NCBI RefSeq assembly: GCF_024594815.1
Contig: NZ_JANJOU010000011.1
Span: forward strand, 27,067-91,066
DNA from: Roseomonas populi
GTDB taxonomy: Bacteria > Pseudomonadota > Alphaproteobacteria > Acetobacterales > Acetobacteraceae
DNA: 64,000 bases
Direction: 5' to 3'
The position numbers and the translations under genes were made by a program. Below, piece after piece: positions 41,522-50,768 of the stretch (positions are counted from its first letter, which is position 1; the number at the start of each line of letters is the position of its first letter). A model generated the notes under the pieces. That model had not been told where the DNA came from. It ran no database searches and saw only the letters and a list, made by a program, of their open reading frames with translations.

Positions 41522-42514
41522 TCAGGGCGACGGGCGGTACTCCGTGCGCGGCTGGTTGGAGAGGCGGATGAGGGCTTCGGCGCCCGCGCGATCCTCCGCC
41601 ATGAAGGCGGCGAATTCGGCGGGGGTGCCGGGTTGCGGCTGCACGCCCTGGCGGCCGAGGAAGTCGGCGAAGGCGGGATCGCGGAAGAGGCGGTTCACCT
41701 CGGCGTTGATGCGGTTCACGGCCTCCGCGGGGGTACCGGCGGGGGCGACGAGGCCCCACCAGCCGCGCGAGGGAAAGCCGCCGAGACCGGCCTCGCCGAA
41801 GGTGGGAGTTTCCGGGAGCAGGGGGGAGCGGCGCGTCGTCGTGACCGCCAGCGGGCGGACGGTGCCGGCCTGGATCCCGCCGAGGAAGTTGCCGACGCCC
41901 ATGTTGCCGAGCTGGATCTCGTTGGCGGCGACCGCGAGGGCGATGGGACCGCCGCCGCGATAGGGGATGCCAGTGATGTTGGCGCCCCACTGATTGTTCA
42001 GCCAGCTCACCAGCAGTTCCTGCAACGAGCCGCCCCCGAGGGTGCCGAAGGTGAGGGGCTGCGTGGTGGCGAGGCGGCGCAGCTCCTCCACGCTGCGCGC
42101 GGGCGTGGCGGAGGAGGCGACGAGGACTTCCGTGAGCAGGAAGAGGTTGGTGACGGGAACGAAGCTCGCGGGGTCGTAGGGCAGGCGGTCGAACTGCAGC
42201 GGGTTGAAGGACATGGTGGCGTGGTAGACGGCGCAGAGCGTGTAGCCGTCCGGCGCGGCGGCGGCGCAGGCCTGGGCGCCGACGATGCCGTTGGCGCCCG
42301 CGCGGTTCTCGATCACCACGGGCTGGCCGAGGCGCTGCGAGAGCTCGGGGCTTGCGGCGCGGAGGATGACGTCCGTGACGCTGCCGGGAGCAATGGGGAC
42401 GATGACGCGGAGGGGGCGCGAGGGGTAGGGCTGCGCCTGTGCCGAATGGGGCGCGCCCCAGGCCATGGCGGAGGCGAGGAGGGCCGGCAGGAGGCGCCGG
42501 ATGATCTTGTTCAT
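41522..42514 (-). CDS. Bug-family periplasmic solute receptor 2
   Basis: This 330-residue precursor has a signal peptide (to ~HSAQAQP). It shows PLRVIVPIAPGSVTDVILRA, VVIENRAGANGIVGAQA, FGTLGGGSLQELL and LLPETPTFGEAGLGGFP. It shares the fold with receptor 1 but differs strongly in the ligand loops, so the two probably bind different compounds. It lies 42 bp after the dienelactone-hydrolase-like gene in the leftward run. Confidence 0.88.
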   Translation of the reverse strand: MNKIIRRLLPALLASAMAWGAPHSAQAQPYPSRPLRVIVPIAPGSVTDVILRAASPELSQRLGQPVVIENRAGANGIVGAQACAAAAPDGYTLCAVYHATMSFNPLQFDRLPYDPASFVPVTNLFLLTEVLVASSATPARSVEELRRLATTQPLTFGTLGGGSLQELLVSWLNNQWGANITGIPYRGGGPIALAVAANEIQLGNMGVGNFLGGIQAGTVRPLAVTTTRRSPLLPETPTFGEAGLGGFPSRGWWGLVAPAGTPAEAVNRINAEVNRLFRDPAFADFLGRQGVQPQPGTPAEFAAFMAEDRAGAEALIRLSNQPRTEYRPSP

Positions 42515-42556
42515 TCTGGACGTTCCTCGTTGTCGCCCGCTTCCGCGGGGCTCTGT

Positions 42557-43288
42557 TCACGCACTCAAGGCAAGGGTCTCCGCCAGGAAATCGGCGATGA
42601 GGCGGTAGGTGGCTTCCGCGCCGGTGGCGTCGTACTCGGCGATGCCGGGGACGTCCGCGTCCTCCTCGCAGAAGGAGTGGACGAGGCGGCCGAAGGTCAT
42701 CATGCGCCAGGTGGCGCCGGCTTCTTCCATCTCGGCCTCGAAGGCGTCGCGCTGGGCCTTGGGGGCGACGGGGTCGCGCGCGCCGTGGGCGACGAGGAGA
42801 GAAGCCTTCACAGTGCCGGGCTGCGCGGGGAGGGGGCTGACGAGATCGCCATGGAGGCAGATGGCGGCGGCGATGTCGGCGCCGGTGCGCGCCAGTTCCA
42901 GCACGTTGCCGCCGCCGAAGCAGAAGCCGATCGCGGCGCGGCGGGCGGGGTTGCCGATGCCACTGCGGCCCGCCTCGGCGGTGAGGGCGTCGAGGGCGGC
43001 GGCGATGCGGCGGCGGCGTTCGTTCACGTCGTCTCGGAGAGCGCCGGCGAGAGGGGCGGCATCTTCAGGGCCAGTTGCGGTGCGGCCGCCGCCGAACATG
43101 TCGGCGACGAGGGCGATGCCGCGCGGGCCGGCGATGCGGGCGGCGCGCTCCGCGGCTTCCTTCGTGACGCCGAGCCAGTTGGGGGCGACGAGGATGAGGG
43201 GGCTGTCCGCGTCGGCTTCCGCACCGATGACGAGGGTGCCGGTGCAGGCGAGGCTGCCGCTGGTGTAGTGGAGGGGTTCGGTTCTCAT
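42557..43288 (-). CDS. Dienelactone-hydrolase-family protein
   Basis: This 243-residue alpha/beta hydrolase has the Cys nucleophile elbow GFCFGGGNVLELA, Asp in VAHGARDPVAPKAQ and His in FGRLVHSFCEEDAD. That is the Cys-Asp-His triad of dienelactone hydrolases, which open enol-lactones in aromatic catabolism. IALVADMFGGGRTATGPED is another family segment. The start overlaps the beta-propeller gene by 4 bp. The natural ester or lactone is unknown. Confidence 0.85.
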   Translation of the reverse strand: MRTEPLHYTSGSLACTGTLVIGAEADADSPLILVAPNWLGVTKEAAERAARIAGPRGIALVADMFGGGRTATGPEDAAPLAGALRDDVNERRRRIAAALDALTAEAGRSGIGNPARRAAIGFCFGGGNVLELARTGADIAAAICLHGDLVSPLPAQPGTVKASLLVAHGARDPVAPKAQRDAFEAEMEEAGATWRMMTFGRLVHSFCEEDADVPGIAEYDATGAEATYRLIADFLAETLALSA

Positions 43289-44202
43289 GCTGTCACGATC
43301 TCGCCGATGGCCCCGATGTCGTAGGCGGTGAAGAAGAGGCGGCCGTCGGGCATGGCGGCGATGCAGCGCGCGCCCGCGCCGGGCGTGGGGATGGGATGGT
43401 CCGCGACCATGCGTCCGTCGGGTGCCATGCGGCCGATGCGGTTGGCGGCATTGGCGGTGAACCAAAGGTCGCCTTCGGGGCCCACGGTGACGCCGCGCAG
43501 CGAGGCATCGGGAATGGGGACGGGGTGCTCGGTGATGCGGCCCTCAGCGTCCACGCGGCCGAGGGCATTGGCGCTGGTCTGCACAAACCAGATGCCTCCA
43601 TCGGGGTGGGTCGCCATGGCGCGGGGCTGGCTGTCGTGGCTGGGGATGGGGAATTCGGTGACGGTGCCGTCCGTGGTGACGCGGGCAACCTTGTTGCCGG
43701 AGGCCTCGCTGAACCAGAGGGCGCCGTCCCGCGCCACGGGGGAGAGGGGGCGGCAGCCCGGGGTGAAGCCGCTGGCGAATTCGGTGACTTGGCCGGCGGG
43801 GGTGACGCGGGCGACCTGGCCCGCATCGGTCTGAGAGAACCAGACATTGCCATCAGGGCCGAGAACGATGCCGTTGGGGCCCGAGTTGGGGGTGTGGACT
43901 GGGAACTCGGTGATCTGGCCGTCGGTGGTGATGCGGCCGACCTTGTTGCCGGTGTTCTCCGTGAACCACATGGCGCCGTCGGCGCCTGCGATGATGCCGA
44001 TGGGCGTGCTGTCCGGCGTGGGGAGGGGGAATTCCTGAAACTCCCCGGTGTCCACATTCAGCGCGCCGATCCTGGCGGTGCCGCTCTCGCAGAACCATAG
44101 TCGGCCATCGGGGCCGGGGGCGCAGATATAGGGCTTGCTGCCGGGGGTGGGGATCCGGTGTTCCCGGATCCGCACGCCTGTGCCCGCCTCAGAAGCCGAC
44201 AA
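43285..44202 (-). CDS. Vgb/streptogramin-lyase-like seven-bladed beta-propeller protein
   Basis: This 305-residue protein is made of about seven ~42-residue repeats with the core DG-x-x-WF-x-E/Q-x(4-5)-VGRI, for example GADGAMWFTENTGNKVGRI and GPEGDLWFTANAANRIGRM. It has no signal peptide. Streptogramin lyase Vgb has this fold and needs a catalytic His that usually falls in a PHGI segment. Here the corresponding segments read PIGI, PNGI, PLSP, PRAM, LRGV and ARCI, so lyase activity is doubtful. It overlaps both neighbours in the catabolic run. A lactonase or sensor role is possible but unproven. Confidence 0.75.
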   Translation of the reverse strand: MSASEAGTGVRIREHRIPTPGSKPYICAPGPDGRLWFCESGTARIGALNVDTGEFQEFPLPTPDSTPIGIIAGADGAMWFTENTGNKVGRITTDGQITEFPVHTPNSGPNGIVLGPDGNVWFSQTDAGQVARVTPAGQVTEFASGFTPGCRPLSPVARDGALWFSEASGNKVARVTTDGTVTEFPIPSHDSQPRAMATHPDGGIWFVQTSANALGRVDAEGRITEHPVPIPDASLRGVTVGPEGDLWFTANAANRIGRMAPDGRMVADHPIPTPGAGARCIAAMPDGRLFFTAYDIGAIGEIVTA

Positions 44203-45127
44203 GGTCGGCGCCCTTCAGGTTGAGGGCTTGGCGGGCTTCGTCCGGCGTTGCGACCTCCAGGCCCAGCTCCTCGATGATGCGGCGGATCTTCGTGACCTGC
44301 TCGGCATTGGAGGAGGCGAGCTTGCCGCGGCCGATGTAGAGGCTGTCTTCCAGCCCGACGCGGACGTTGCCGCCCATCATCGCGGCCTGGGTGCAGATGG
44401 GCATCTGCTGGCGGCCGGCGGCGAGGACGGACCAGACGTAGTCCGTGCCGAAGAGGCGATCGGCCGTGCGCTTCATGAAGAGCACGTTGTCCCAGTCGCT
44501 GCCGATGCCGCCGAGGATGCCGAAGATGGTCTGCACGAAGAAGGGCGGCTCGATCAGCTTGCGATCGACGAAATGGGCGAGGTTATAGAGGTGGCCGACA
44601 TCGTAGCACTCGTGCTCGAAGCGGGTGCCGTGCTCCTTGCCCAGCATTTCCAGGATGCGGGCGATGTCGCGGAAGGTGTTGCGGAAGATGAAGTCGTCCG
44701 TGCCGCGGAGATAGGGCTCCTCCCAGTCGTGCTTCCATTCCTTGTAGCGGTCCGCGAGCGGGAAGATGCCGAAGTTCATGGAGCCCATGTTGAGGGAGCA
44801 CATCTCCGGCTTCGCCTTCAGCGGCGCGGCCAGGCGGTCCTCCACCGTCATGTTCAGCCCGCCGCCGGTGGTGACGTTCAGCACGGCGCCGGTGGCCTGC
44901 TTGATGCGCGGAAGGAACTGCATGAACACGTCCGGGTCCGGCGTGGGCTTGCCGGTCTCCGGGTCGCGCGCGTGGAGATGGAGGATGGAGGCGCCGGCTT
45001 CCGCGGCGGCCACGGCCTGCTCGGCGATCTCGCTCGGCGTGACGGGCAGAGCATCGGACATGGTGGGGGTGTGGATGCCGCCCGTCACCGCGCAGGTGAT
45101 GATGACCTTGTTCTTCAGCGGGTTCAT
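44189..45127 (-). CDS. Beta-keto acid cleavage enzyme (BKACE, DUF849)
   Basis: BKACE enzymes use acetyl-CoA to split a beta-keto acid into acetoacetate and a CoA derivative of the remainder. The 312-residue TIM barrel has VIITCAVTGGIHTPTMSDALP, the zinc pair in ASILHLHARDPETGKP (His50, His52) and a Glu in NVRVGLEDSLYIGRGKLA (VGLEDSLYI). The known members include 3-keto-5-aminohexanoate and dehydrocarnitine cleavage enzymes. The ATG at 45127 has GGAAG upstream. It shares a run with a 3-hydroxyacid-dehydrogenase-like gene, which could make its beta-keto substrate. Confidence 0.9.
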   Translation of the reverse strand: MNPLKNKVIITCAVTGGIHTPTMSDALPVTPSEIAEQAVAAAEAGASILHLHARDPETGKPTPDPDVFMQFLPRIKQATGAVLNVTTGGGLNMTVEDRLAAPLKAKPEMCSLNMGSMNFGIFPLADRYKEWKHDWEEPYLRGTDDFIFRNTFRDIARILEMLGKEHGTRFEHECYDVGHLYNLAHFVDRKLIEPPFFVQTIFGILGGIGSDWDNVLFMKRTADRLFGTDYVWSVLAAGRQQMPICTQAAMMGGNVRVGLEDSLYIGRGKLASSNAEQVTKIRRIIEELGLEVATPDEARQALNLKGADLVGF

Positions 45128-45138
45128 GCGTGCTTCCT

Positions 45139-46116
45139 TCATTCTGGTGTGATGCCGGCCTCGCGCACCACGCTCGCCCAGCGGGCGAGGTCGGTGGCGA
45201 CGTCGGCGCGCAGGCGGTCGGGCGGGCCACCGACGGGGGTCATGCCCTGGGTGCGGAGGGTGGCGGCCGTTTCCGGGGCGGCGAGGATCTCGTTCGCGGT
45301 GGTGTTCAGCTTCGCCACGATCTCCGGCGGGGTGCCGGCGGGGGCGAAGAGGCCGTACCAGTCGCGCATTTCCATGCTGGCGACGCCGGCCTCGGCGAGG
45401 GTGGGAGTGTTGGGGGCGGCGGGGAGGCGGTCCTCGCTCGCGACGGCGACGAGCTTGATGCGGCCGTCCTTCGCCAGCTCCACCGCGCTGCCGATGGGGA
45501 CGAACATGGCGGCGACCTGGCCCGCCAGCAGGTCCGTGACGGCGCCGGCGACGGCGCGGTAGGGGACGTGGGCGAGGTTGATCCCGGCCTTCTGGCGGAA
45601 CAGCTCCATGGCCAGGTGGTGGGGCGTGCCGACGCCGGGGGAGCCGTAGTTCAGGGCGCCGGGGCGTGCCTTGGCCCGGGCGACGAATTCGCGCGCATCG
45701 GCGCCGCCCGAGGGATGCAGCAGGAGGCCGAAGCCGACGGTGGCGAGTTCCGCCACGGGGGTGAAGCCGGCCACGGGATCGTAGGGGAGCTGCTTGTAGA
45801 GGCTGGCGTTCATCACCAGCGTGCTGGCGGTGACCATCAGCGTGTGGCCATCGGGCGCGGCGCGGGCGGCGGCTTGGGCGCCGATGTTGCCGCTGGCGCC
45901 GGTGCGGTTGTCCACGACGAAGGGCTGGTTCCAGCGGCGGGCGAAGGCTTCGGCGACGAGGCGGGCCACCACGTCCGGCGGGCTGCCGGCGCTGAAGGGG
46001 ACGATGACGGTGACGGGGCGTGTGGAGAGGCCTTGCGCGAGGGCTGGGGTGGCAAGGGCGGTGCCGAGGCCCAGCCCGAGGCCAAGCGCGCGGCGGCGCG
46101 TGATGCTGTCTCTCAT
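45139..46116 (-). CDS. Bug-family periplasmic solute receptor 3
   Basis: This 325-residue precursor has a twin-arginine-like leader (SITRRRALGLGLGLGTAL, cleavage near ALAQG). Bug segments PVTVIVPFSAGSPPDVVARL, VVDNRTGASGNIGAQAAA, LNYGSPGVGTPHHLAMELF (YGSPGVGTPHHLA) and APNTPTLAEAGV are present. It lies 11 bp before the BKACE gene and may feed that pathway. Confidence 0.88.
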   Translation of the reverse strand: MRDSITRRRALGLGLGLGTALATPALAQGLSTRPVTVIVPFSAGSPPDVVARLVAEAFARRWNQPFVVDNRTGASGNIGAQAAARAAPDGHTLMVTASTLVMNASLYKQLPYDPVAGFTPVAELATVGFGLLLHPSGGADAREFVARAKARPGALNYGSPGVGTPHHLAMELFRQKAGINLAHVPYRAVAGAVTDLLAGQVAAMFVPIGSAVELAKDGRIKLVAVASEDRLPAAPNTPTLAEAGVASMEMRDWYGLFAPAGTPPEIVAKLNTTANEILAAPETAATLRTQGMTPVGGPPDRLRADVATDLARWASVVREAGITPE

Positions 46117-46141
46117 GGTTCGTTTTCCCCTTTGTCGTCGC

Positions 46142-47890
46142 TCATCCCGGTTCTGCGCCGGGCGGTGCGAAGGCTTCGAAGCCGTAGCGGTTCATCCGCC
46201 CGAAGGCGGGCATGCAGGGGTGCGGCACGAAGCGGGTGCGGCAATCCAGCACCGCGGGCAGGCCGGAGGCGCGGGCGCGGGCGAGGGCGGGCGACACCTC
46301 TTCCGCGCGCGTCAGCACCTCTCCGTGGCAGCCGAAGCCGCGGGCGATGGCGGCGTAATCCGTGCCCTCCAGCCCCGTGCCGAAGGGGGCCTTGCCGCCG
46401 CGGGACTGGCCGAAGGCGATGACGCCCCAGGCGGCGTTGTTGTGGACGATGCTGATCACGGGCAGGCCCTCGCGCCGGGCCGTGTCCAGTTCCTGAAGGG
46501 TGAAGCCGAAGGCGCCGTCCCCGGTGAGGTTCACCACCATGCGGCCGGGGTGCAGCAGTTGCAGCGCGAGGGCGGCGGGGAGACCGAAGCCGAGCTGGCA
46601 CATGCCGGGCTCGTGCAGCCGCGTGCGTGGGGCGAGGGCGGGGGTGAGGTCGTTGCTCCAGAAGCTGGTGTGGCCGCCGTCATAGGTGGCGAGGGCATCG
46701 GCGGGCAGGGCGGCGCCAATGGCGTGGGCGAGGGCGGCGGGGTGCATGACGGGGTTGCCGTCATCGGCCGGGAGAAGCCGGGCCTCGTAGCGCAGGCGGG
46801 TGGCGCGCAGGCCTTCCAGCCAGCCGGGTTCCGTGGCGATGGAGCGCCCTTCCAGGGCCGCCAGCAGGTCCTCCAGCGCCAGGCGGGCATCGGCGGGCAT
46901 GGCGACATCGTGCGGGACGAGGCCGCCGAGGGCGGAGGGGTCGATGTTGACGGCGATGATGCGCTGGGGCGGGCGAGCGAGGGGGCCGCGCTCGTCCCAG
47001 AGCCAGGAGGAGAAGCGGCAGCCGACCGCGAGGACGAGGTCGGCGCGGGCGAAGGCTTCCAGCACCGCCTCGCCGCCGATGATGCCGCCCTGGCCGATGA
47101 AGCGGGGGGAGTCCGTGGGGACGGTGCCCACCGCCATCTGCGTGGGCACCACGGCGGCGCCGAGGCGTTCGGCCAGGGCGTCCAGCGCGGCCTCCGCGCC
47201 GCTGGCGACCGCGCCGCCGCCTGCGACGATCAGGGGGCGGCGGGCGGAGGCCAGGAGGGCCGCCGCCTGCGCGACGGACGAGGCGGCGGGGCGGGGGCCT
47301 TCGGCGGCGCGCCAGGATTCGGCGGGGCTGTCCAGCCAGCGCGGGTCGATGGCGCAGGGCTGGGTGAGGACGTCGTGCGGGATGTCCAGGTGGACGGGGC
47401 CTGGGGCGCCGGAGAGGGCTTCCCGCAGGGCGCGGCGCACCAGCTCCGGCATGCGGCGGGCGTCGCTCACCACGGCGCTCCACTTCACCAGCGGCCTGAA
47501 GAGCGCGGTGGTGTCGAGGTCCATGAAGAGGCCGGCATGCGGGTAGGCGGCGGCGCGGTGCTGGTTGGTGGTGACCAGCAGCAGGGGCAGGTGGTTGGCG
47601 GCCGCGCCGCCGGTGCCGGCGAGGAGGTTCAGCGCGCCCGGGCCCATCTCGGCCAGCGCGACGGCCACGCCGCCGCCGGCGGCGGCGATGGCGGCGGCCA
47701 TCATCGGGCCGGCAGCCTCGTGCCGCAGGCCGAGGTAGCGGAGGCCGGCCTCCCCGGCGATGCCGTGCAGGAGGGGGGCGAGCTTGCCGCCGGCGACGCC
47801 GAAGACGTGGCGCAGGCCCTCGCTCCGCAGCACGCGGAGCAGGGCGGTGGCGCCGGTGAGCGGCGGTGCGGTGCCGGGGCCGTCAGTCAT
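46142..47890 (-). CDS. Thiamine-diphosphate-dependent enzyme (acetolactate-synthase/benzoylformate-decarboxylase-like)
   Basis: This 582-residue protein has the three domains of the POX/ALS family. The N-terminal Pyr domain carries the proton-relay Glu in YLGLRHEAAGPMMAAAI. The central domain is from ~195 to 330. The C-terminal PP domain has the ThDP motif GDGAFGFTLQELDTARREG...NNAAWG (GDG-x~26-NN). The enzyme probably decarboxylates a 2-keto acid or makes a C-C bond. The substrate is unknown. The start overlaps the next Bug gene by 8 bp. Confidence 0.85.
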   Translation of the reverse strand: MTDGPGTAPPLTGATALLRVLRSEGLRHVFGVAGGKLAPLLHGIAGEAGLRYLGLRHEAAGPMMAAAIAAAGGGVAVALAEMGPGALNLLAGTGGAAANHLPLLLVTTNQHRAAAYPHAGLFMDLDTTALFRPLVKWSAVVSDARRMPELVRRALREALSGAPGPVHLDIPHDVLTQPCAIDPRWLDSPAESWRAAEGPRPAASSVAQAAALLASARRPLIVAGGGAVASGAEAALDALAERLGAAVVPTQMAVGTVPTDSPRFIGQGGIIGGEAVLEAFARADLVLAVGCRFSSWLWDERGPLARPPQRIIAVNIDPSALGGLVPHDVAMPADARLALEDLLAALEGRSIATEPGWLEGLRATRLRYEARLLPADDGNPVMHPAALAHAIGAALPADALATYDGGHTSFWSNDLTPALAPRTRLHEPGMCQLGFGLPAALALQLLHPGRMVVNLTGDGAFGFTLQELDTARREGLPVISIVHNNAAWGVIAFGQSRGGKAPFGTGLEGTDYAAIARGFGCHGEVLTRAEEVSPALARARASGLPAVLDCRTRFVPHPCMPAFGRMNRYGFEAFAPPGAEPG

Positions 47891-48863
47891 CGGCGGTGAA
47901 GCCCGTCTCGCGCGCGATGGCGGCCCAGCGGGCGTGGTCGGCGCGGAAGGTCTCGGCGAAGGCCTGGGGCGGCTGACCCATGGGCGTCAGGGCGTTGCGG
48001 GAGAGGATCTCGGCATAGGCGGGCGTCTCCAGGCCCTCGCGCACGGCGGCGTTCAGGCGCGCCACCGTCTCGGGCGGGGTGCCGGCGGGGAGGAACCAGC
48101 CGAGCCAGTCGCGCAGGCGGATGTCGGGGTAGCCGCTCTCGGCCAGGGTGGGGATGTTCGGGAGGAAGGGGGAGCGATCCCCGTCCAGCACGGCCAGGGC
48201 GCGGAGCCGGCCTTCGCGGATGGGGTTCAGGGCTTCGGTCAGCACGGTGAAGCCGACGGGAATCTGGCCGCCCAGGAGGTTCTGCATCAGCGGGGCGCCG
48301 CCGCGGAAGGGCACGGCCTCCAGCTCCAGCCCCGCGCGGCGGCCGAGCATCATGCCGGCGAAGTGCATGGGGGAGCCGGTGGCGGGGATGCCGTAATGGG
48401 CCCCGCGCGGGTTGGCGCGAGCCCAGGCGAGATAGTCGGCAGGGGTGGTGATGCCGGTGGGCAGGCCGGGGCCGGCGACGAGGGCATAGGTGTAGGTGCA
48501 GAGCGCGACGGCGGGGGTGAAGTCCGCCAGCGGGTCGTAGCGCAGGGCGCGGTAGATGTGCGGGTAGAGGCTCATCACCGAGCCCGGCACCTGGAGGATC
48601 GTGGCGCCGTCCGGCGCGGCGCGCTTGACGTATTCCGCGGCGATGCGGCCGCTGGCGCCGGGGCGATGGTCGATGAGCATGGTCGCCGCGTAGCGGCCGC
48701 GCAGGCGCTCCAGCAGCGGCTGGGAGACGACGTCGCCGAGGCCGCCGGGCGGGAAGCCGAGGACGAGCCAGGCATTGGGGCGGGCCTGGGCACGGGCGGT
48801 GCCGGAGCGGCCGAGCAGCGGCGCGGCGGCGAGGGCGGCGAGGAGGTCGCGGCGTCCGGTCAT
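47883..48863 (-). CDS. Bug-family periplasmic solute receptor 4
   Basis: This 326-residue precursor has a Tat-like leader (MTGRRDLLAALAAAPLLGRSG, in part GRRDLLAALAAAPLLG). Bug features NAWLVLGFPPGGLGDVVSQPLL, LIDHRPGASGRIAAEYV, YGIPATGSPMHFAGMML (ATGSPMHFA) and PNIPTLAESGYPD are present. It overlaps livM by 4 bp and the ThDP gene by 8 bp. It is unusual to see a TTT-type receptor embedded directly after a complete Liv-type ABC importer. Confidence 0.88.
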   Translation of the reverse strand: MTGRRDLLAALAAAPLLGRSGTARAQARPNAWLVLGFPPGGLGDVVSQPLLERLRGRYAATMLIDHRPGASGRIAAEYVKRAAPDGATILQVPGSVMSLYPHIYRALRYDPLADFTPAVALCTYTYALVAGPGLPTGITTPADYLAWARANPRGAHYGIPATGSPMHFAGMMLGRRAGLELEAVPFRGGAPLMQNLLGGQIPVGFTVLTEALNPIREGRLRALAVLDGDRSPFLPNIPTLAESGYPDIRLRDWLGWFLPAGTPPETVARLNAAVREGLETPAYAEILSRNALTPMGQPPQAFAETFRADHARWAAIARETGFTADD

Positions 48864-49903
48864 GGGCTGGCTTCCCGTGCGGGCGTGGTGGCAGCGGGGA
48901 CGGGTGGTGCGGAGGAGCGCGGTTCCAGGCGCCGCGCGAGGGGGAAGAGCTGCCAGCCCAGGCGATCCGCCAGCAGGCCCCAGAGGCCGCGCGGGGCGAG
49001 GAGCATGACGGCGATGGCCACCGCCCCGAGGACGAGGAGGTAGAGGCTGCCGAGCTGGGAGAGGCTTTCGCGCAGCAGGAAGAAGAGGGCGGTGCCGAGG
49101 AGGGGGCCTTCCACCCGGCCGATGCCGCCGATGACGGCGATGAAGATCACCAGCGCCGTCCAGTCGTTCACGCTGAAGGCGGCGTCCGGCGAGATGCGGA
49201 GCTTCTGGAGGAAGATGAGGGCGCCGATCATGGCGGTGCCGGCGGCGGCGATGACGAAGACGGCAAGGCGGGTGCGGTCCACCTCGATGCCGTTGGCGCG
49301 GGCGGCGGTCTCGTTGTCCCGAATGGCGGCGAGGGCCAGGCCGTGGCGGGAGCGCAGGAGCAGAAGGATGGCGAGGATCGTGGCGGCGGCGAGCGCGAGA
49401 GCGAGCCAGTAGAAGAGCTGCTCGCGCGCGGCGCGGTTGCCGATGGCGGCGAGGACGGAGGCGGGCAGGCTGGTGCCGGAGCCGCCGCCGAGGGCGGAGA
49501 ACTGGGCGGCGCCGAGGCGGAAGACCTCCGCCACCACCCAGGTGCCGATGGCGAAGTAGGCGCCGCGCAGGCGGAAGGTGAGGGCGGCGACGGGCACGGC
49601 GGCGATGGCGGCGATGAGGCCGGCGGCGGGGATGCCCCAGAGGGGGTTTACCCCGGCCAGCAGGGCGAGGCCGAAGAGGGTATAGGCGCCGAGGCCGACG
49701 AAGGCCTGCTGGCCGACGGTGACGAGGCCGGCATAGCCCGCGAGGAGGTTCCAGAGGCTGGCGAGCGCGGCATAGGCGTAGATCTCGCCGAGAAGGCGCA
49801 GGCCCTGGCGGTCCGTCCACCAGGGGGCGGCGGCGAGCGCCAGCAGGGCGGCGATGGCGATGATCGGGCCGATGCGGCTGCCGTGGGTGACGCGGGCCGT
49901 CAT
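48860..49903 (-). CDS. livM: Branched-chain-amino-acid-type ABC transporter permease LivM
   Basis: This 347-residue inner-membrane permease has ~9-10 helices. Family signature regions are LWNLLAGYAGLVTVGQQAFVGLGAY (GYAGLVTVGQQAFVGLGAY), LTFRLRGAYFAIGTWVVAEV and the coupling helix ALAAIRDNETAARANGIEV. GIGRVEGPLLGTALFFLL follows. The C-terminal ~40 residues form a Pro/Ala-rich tail. It overlaps livH by 4 bp. It pairs with LivH, LivF, LivG and the binding protein of this run. Confidence 0.92.
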   Translation of the reverse strand: MTARVTHGSRIGPIIAIAALLALAAAPWWTDRQGLRLLGEIYAYAALASLWNLLAGYAGLVTVGQQAFVGLGAYTLFGLALLAGVNPLWGIPAAGLIAAIAAVPVAALTFRLRGAYFAIGTWVVAEVFRLGAAQFSALGGGSGTSLPASVLAAIGNRAAREQLFYWLALALAAATILAILLLLRSRHGLALAAIRDNETAARANGIEVDRTRLAVFVIAAAGTAMIGALIFLQKLRISPDAAFSVNDWTALVIFIAVIGGIGRVEGPLLGTALFFLLRESLSQLGSLYLLVLGAVAIAVMLLAPRGLWGLLADRLGWQLFPLARRLEPRSSAPPVPAATTPAREASP

Positions 49904-50763
49904 GCGGCGAGCCTCGGGAAGAGGCCCTGGGGGCGGATGGCGAGGACGGCGAGGAAGAGAAGGTGGCCGGCGAGGATCTGCCAGCCCGGGTCGATCTGCG
50001 CGCCGATGGATTGCGCGACGCCCAACAGGATGCCGCCGGCCAGCGTGCCCCAGAGGCTGCCGAGGCCGCCGATGATCACCGCCTCGAAGCCGAAGATGAG
50101 GCGTGCGGGGCCGATGGCGGGATCGAAGTTGGTGCGGAGGGCGAGGAAGACGCCGGCCAGGGCCACGATGGCGAGCGAGAGGGCCATGGCGAGGGCGAAG
50201 ACGTGGCGGTTGTCCAGGCCCATGAGGCGGGCGACCTCCGGGTCGTCCGCCGTGGCGCGGAAGGCGCGGCCGAGGGGGGTGCGCCAGGAGAGGAGCTGGA
50301 GGCCGGCGATGGCGGCCACCGCAACGCCGAATTGCAGGAGGGGGAGGAGACCGATGGAGAGGCCGGCGAGGGGCAGGGCGGCGGTCTCCAGGGCGCCGGC
50401 CTGGAGGCGGCGGCTGTCGGCGGAGAAGATCTCCAGCAACCCGTTCTGGATGATGATGGAGAGGCCGAAGGTGACGAGGAGGGGCGGGAGGAGGTCGTCG
50501 CCGAGGGTGCGGTTCAGCAAGAGGCGCTGGAGGGCGTAGCCGATGAGCGCCATGGCGGGGACGACGATCAGCAGCGAGGCGAGGGGGTCGAGGCCGAGGG
50601 TCTGGGTAGCGACGAGGGCGAGATAGGCGGCGAGCACGATGAGGTCGCCATGGGCGATGTTCACCAGGCGCATCACGCCGAAGATGAGCGAGAGGCCGGC
50701 GGCGAAGAGGCCGTAGAGGCCGCCGAGCAGGATTCCCTGGATGATGGCGTTGGCCCATTCCAT
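49900..50763 (-). CDS. livH: Branched-chain-amino-acid-type ABC transporter permease LivH
   Basis: This 287-residue permease of ~8 helices starts MEWANAIIQGILLGGLYGLFAAGLSLIFGVMRLVN (ILLGGLYGLFAAGLSLIFGV), with AHGDLIVLAAY close behind, a classic LivH opening. The coupling region FRATADDPEVARLMGLDNRHV and the late FGFEAVIIGGLGSLWGTLAGG are typical. It is 5 bp downstream of livF. Confidence 0.93.
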   Translation of the reverse strand: MEWANAIIQGILLGGLYGLFAAGLSLIFGVMRLVNIAHGDLIVLAAYLALVATQTLGLDPLASLLIVVPAMALIGYALQRLLLNRTLGDDLLPPLLVTFGLSIIIQNGLLEIFSADSRRLQAGALETAALPLAGLSIGLLPLLQFGVAVAAIAGLQLLSWRTPLGRAFRATADDPEVARLMGLDNRHVFALAMALSLAIVALAGVFLALRTNFDPAIGPARLIFGFEAVIIGGLGSLWGTLAGGILLGVAQSIGAQIDPGWQILAGHLLFLAVLAIRPQGLFPRLAA

Positions 50764-50768
50764 GGCGG

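Noticed and set aside
43285..44202. Virginiamycin B lyase resistance gene
   Set aside because: The repeat fold matches but the expected catalytic histidines do not, and the operon context is catabolic.
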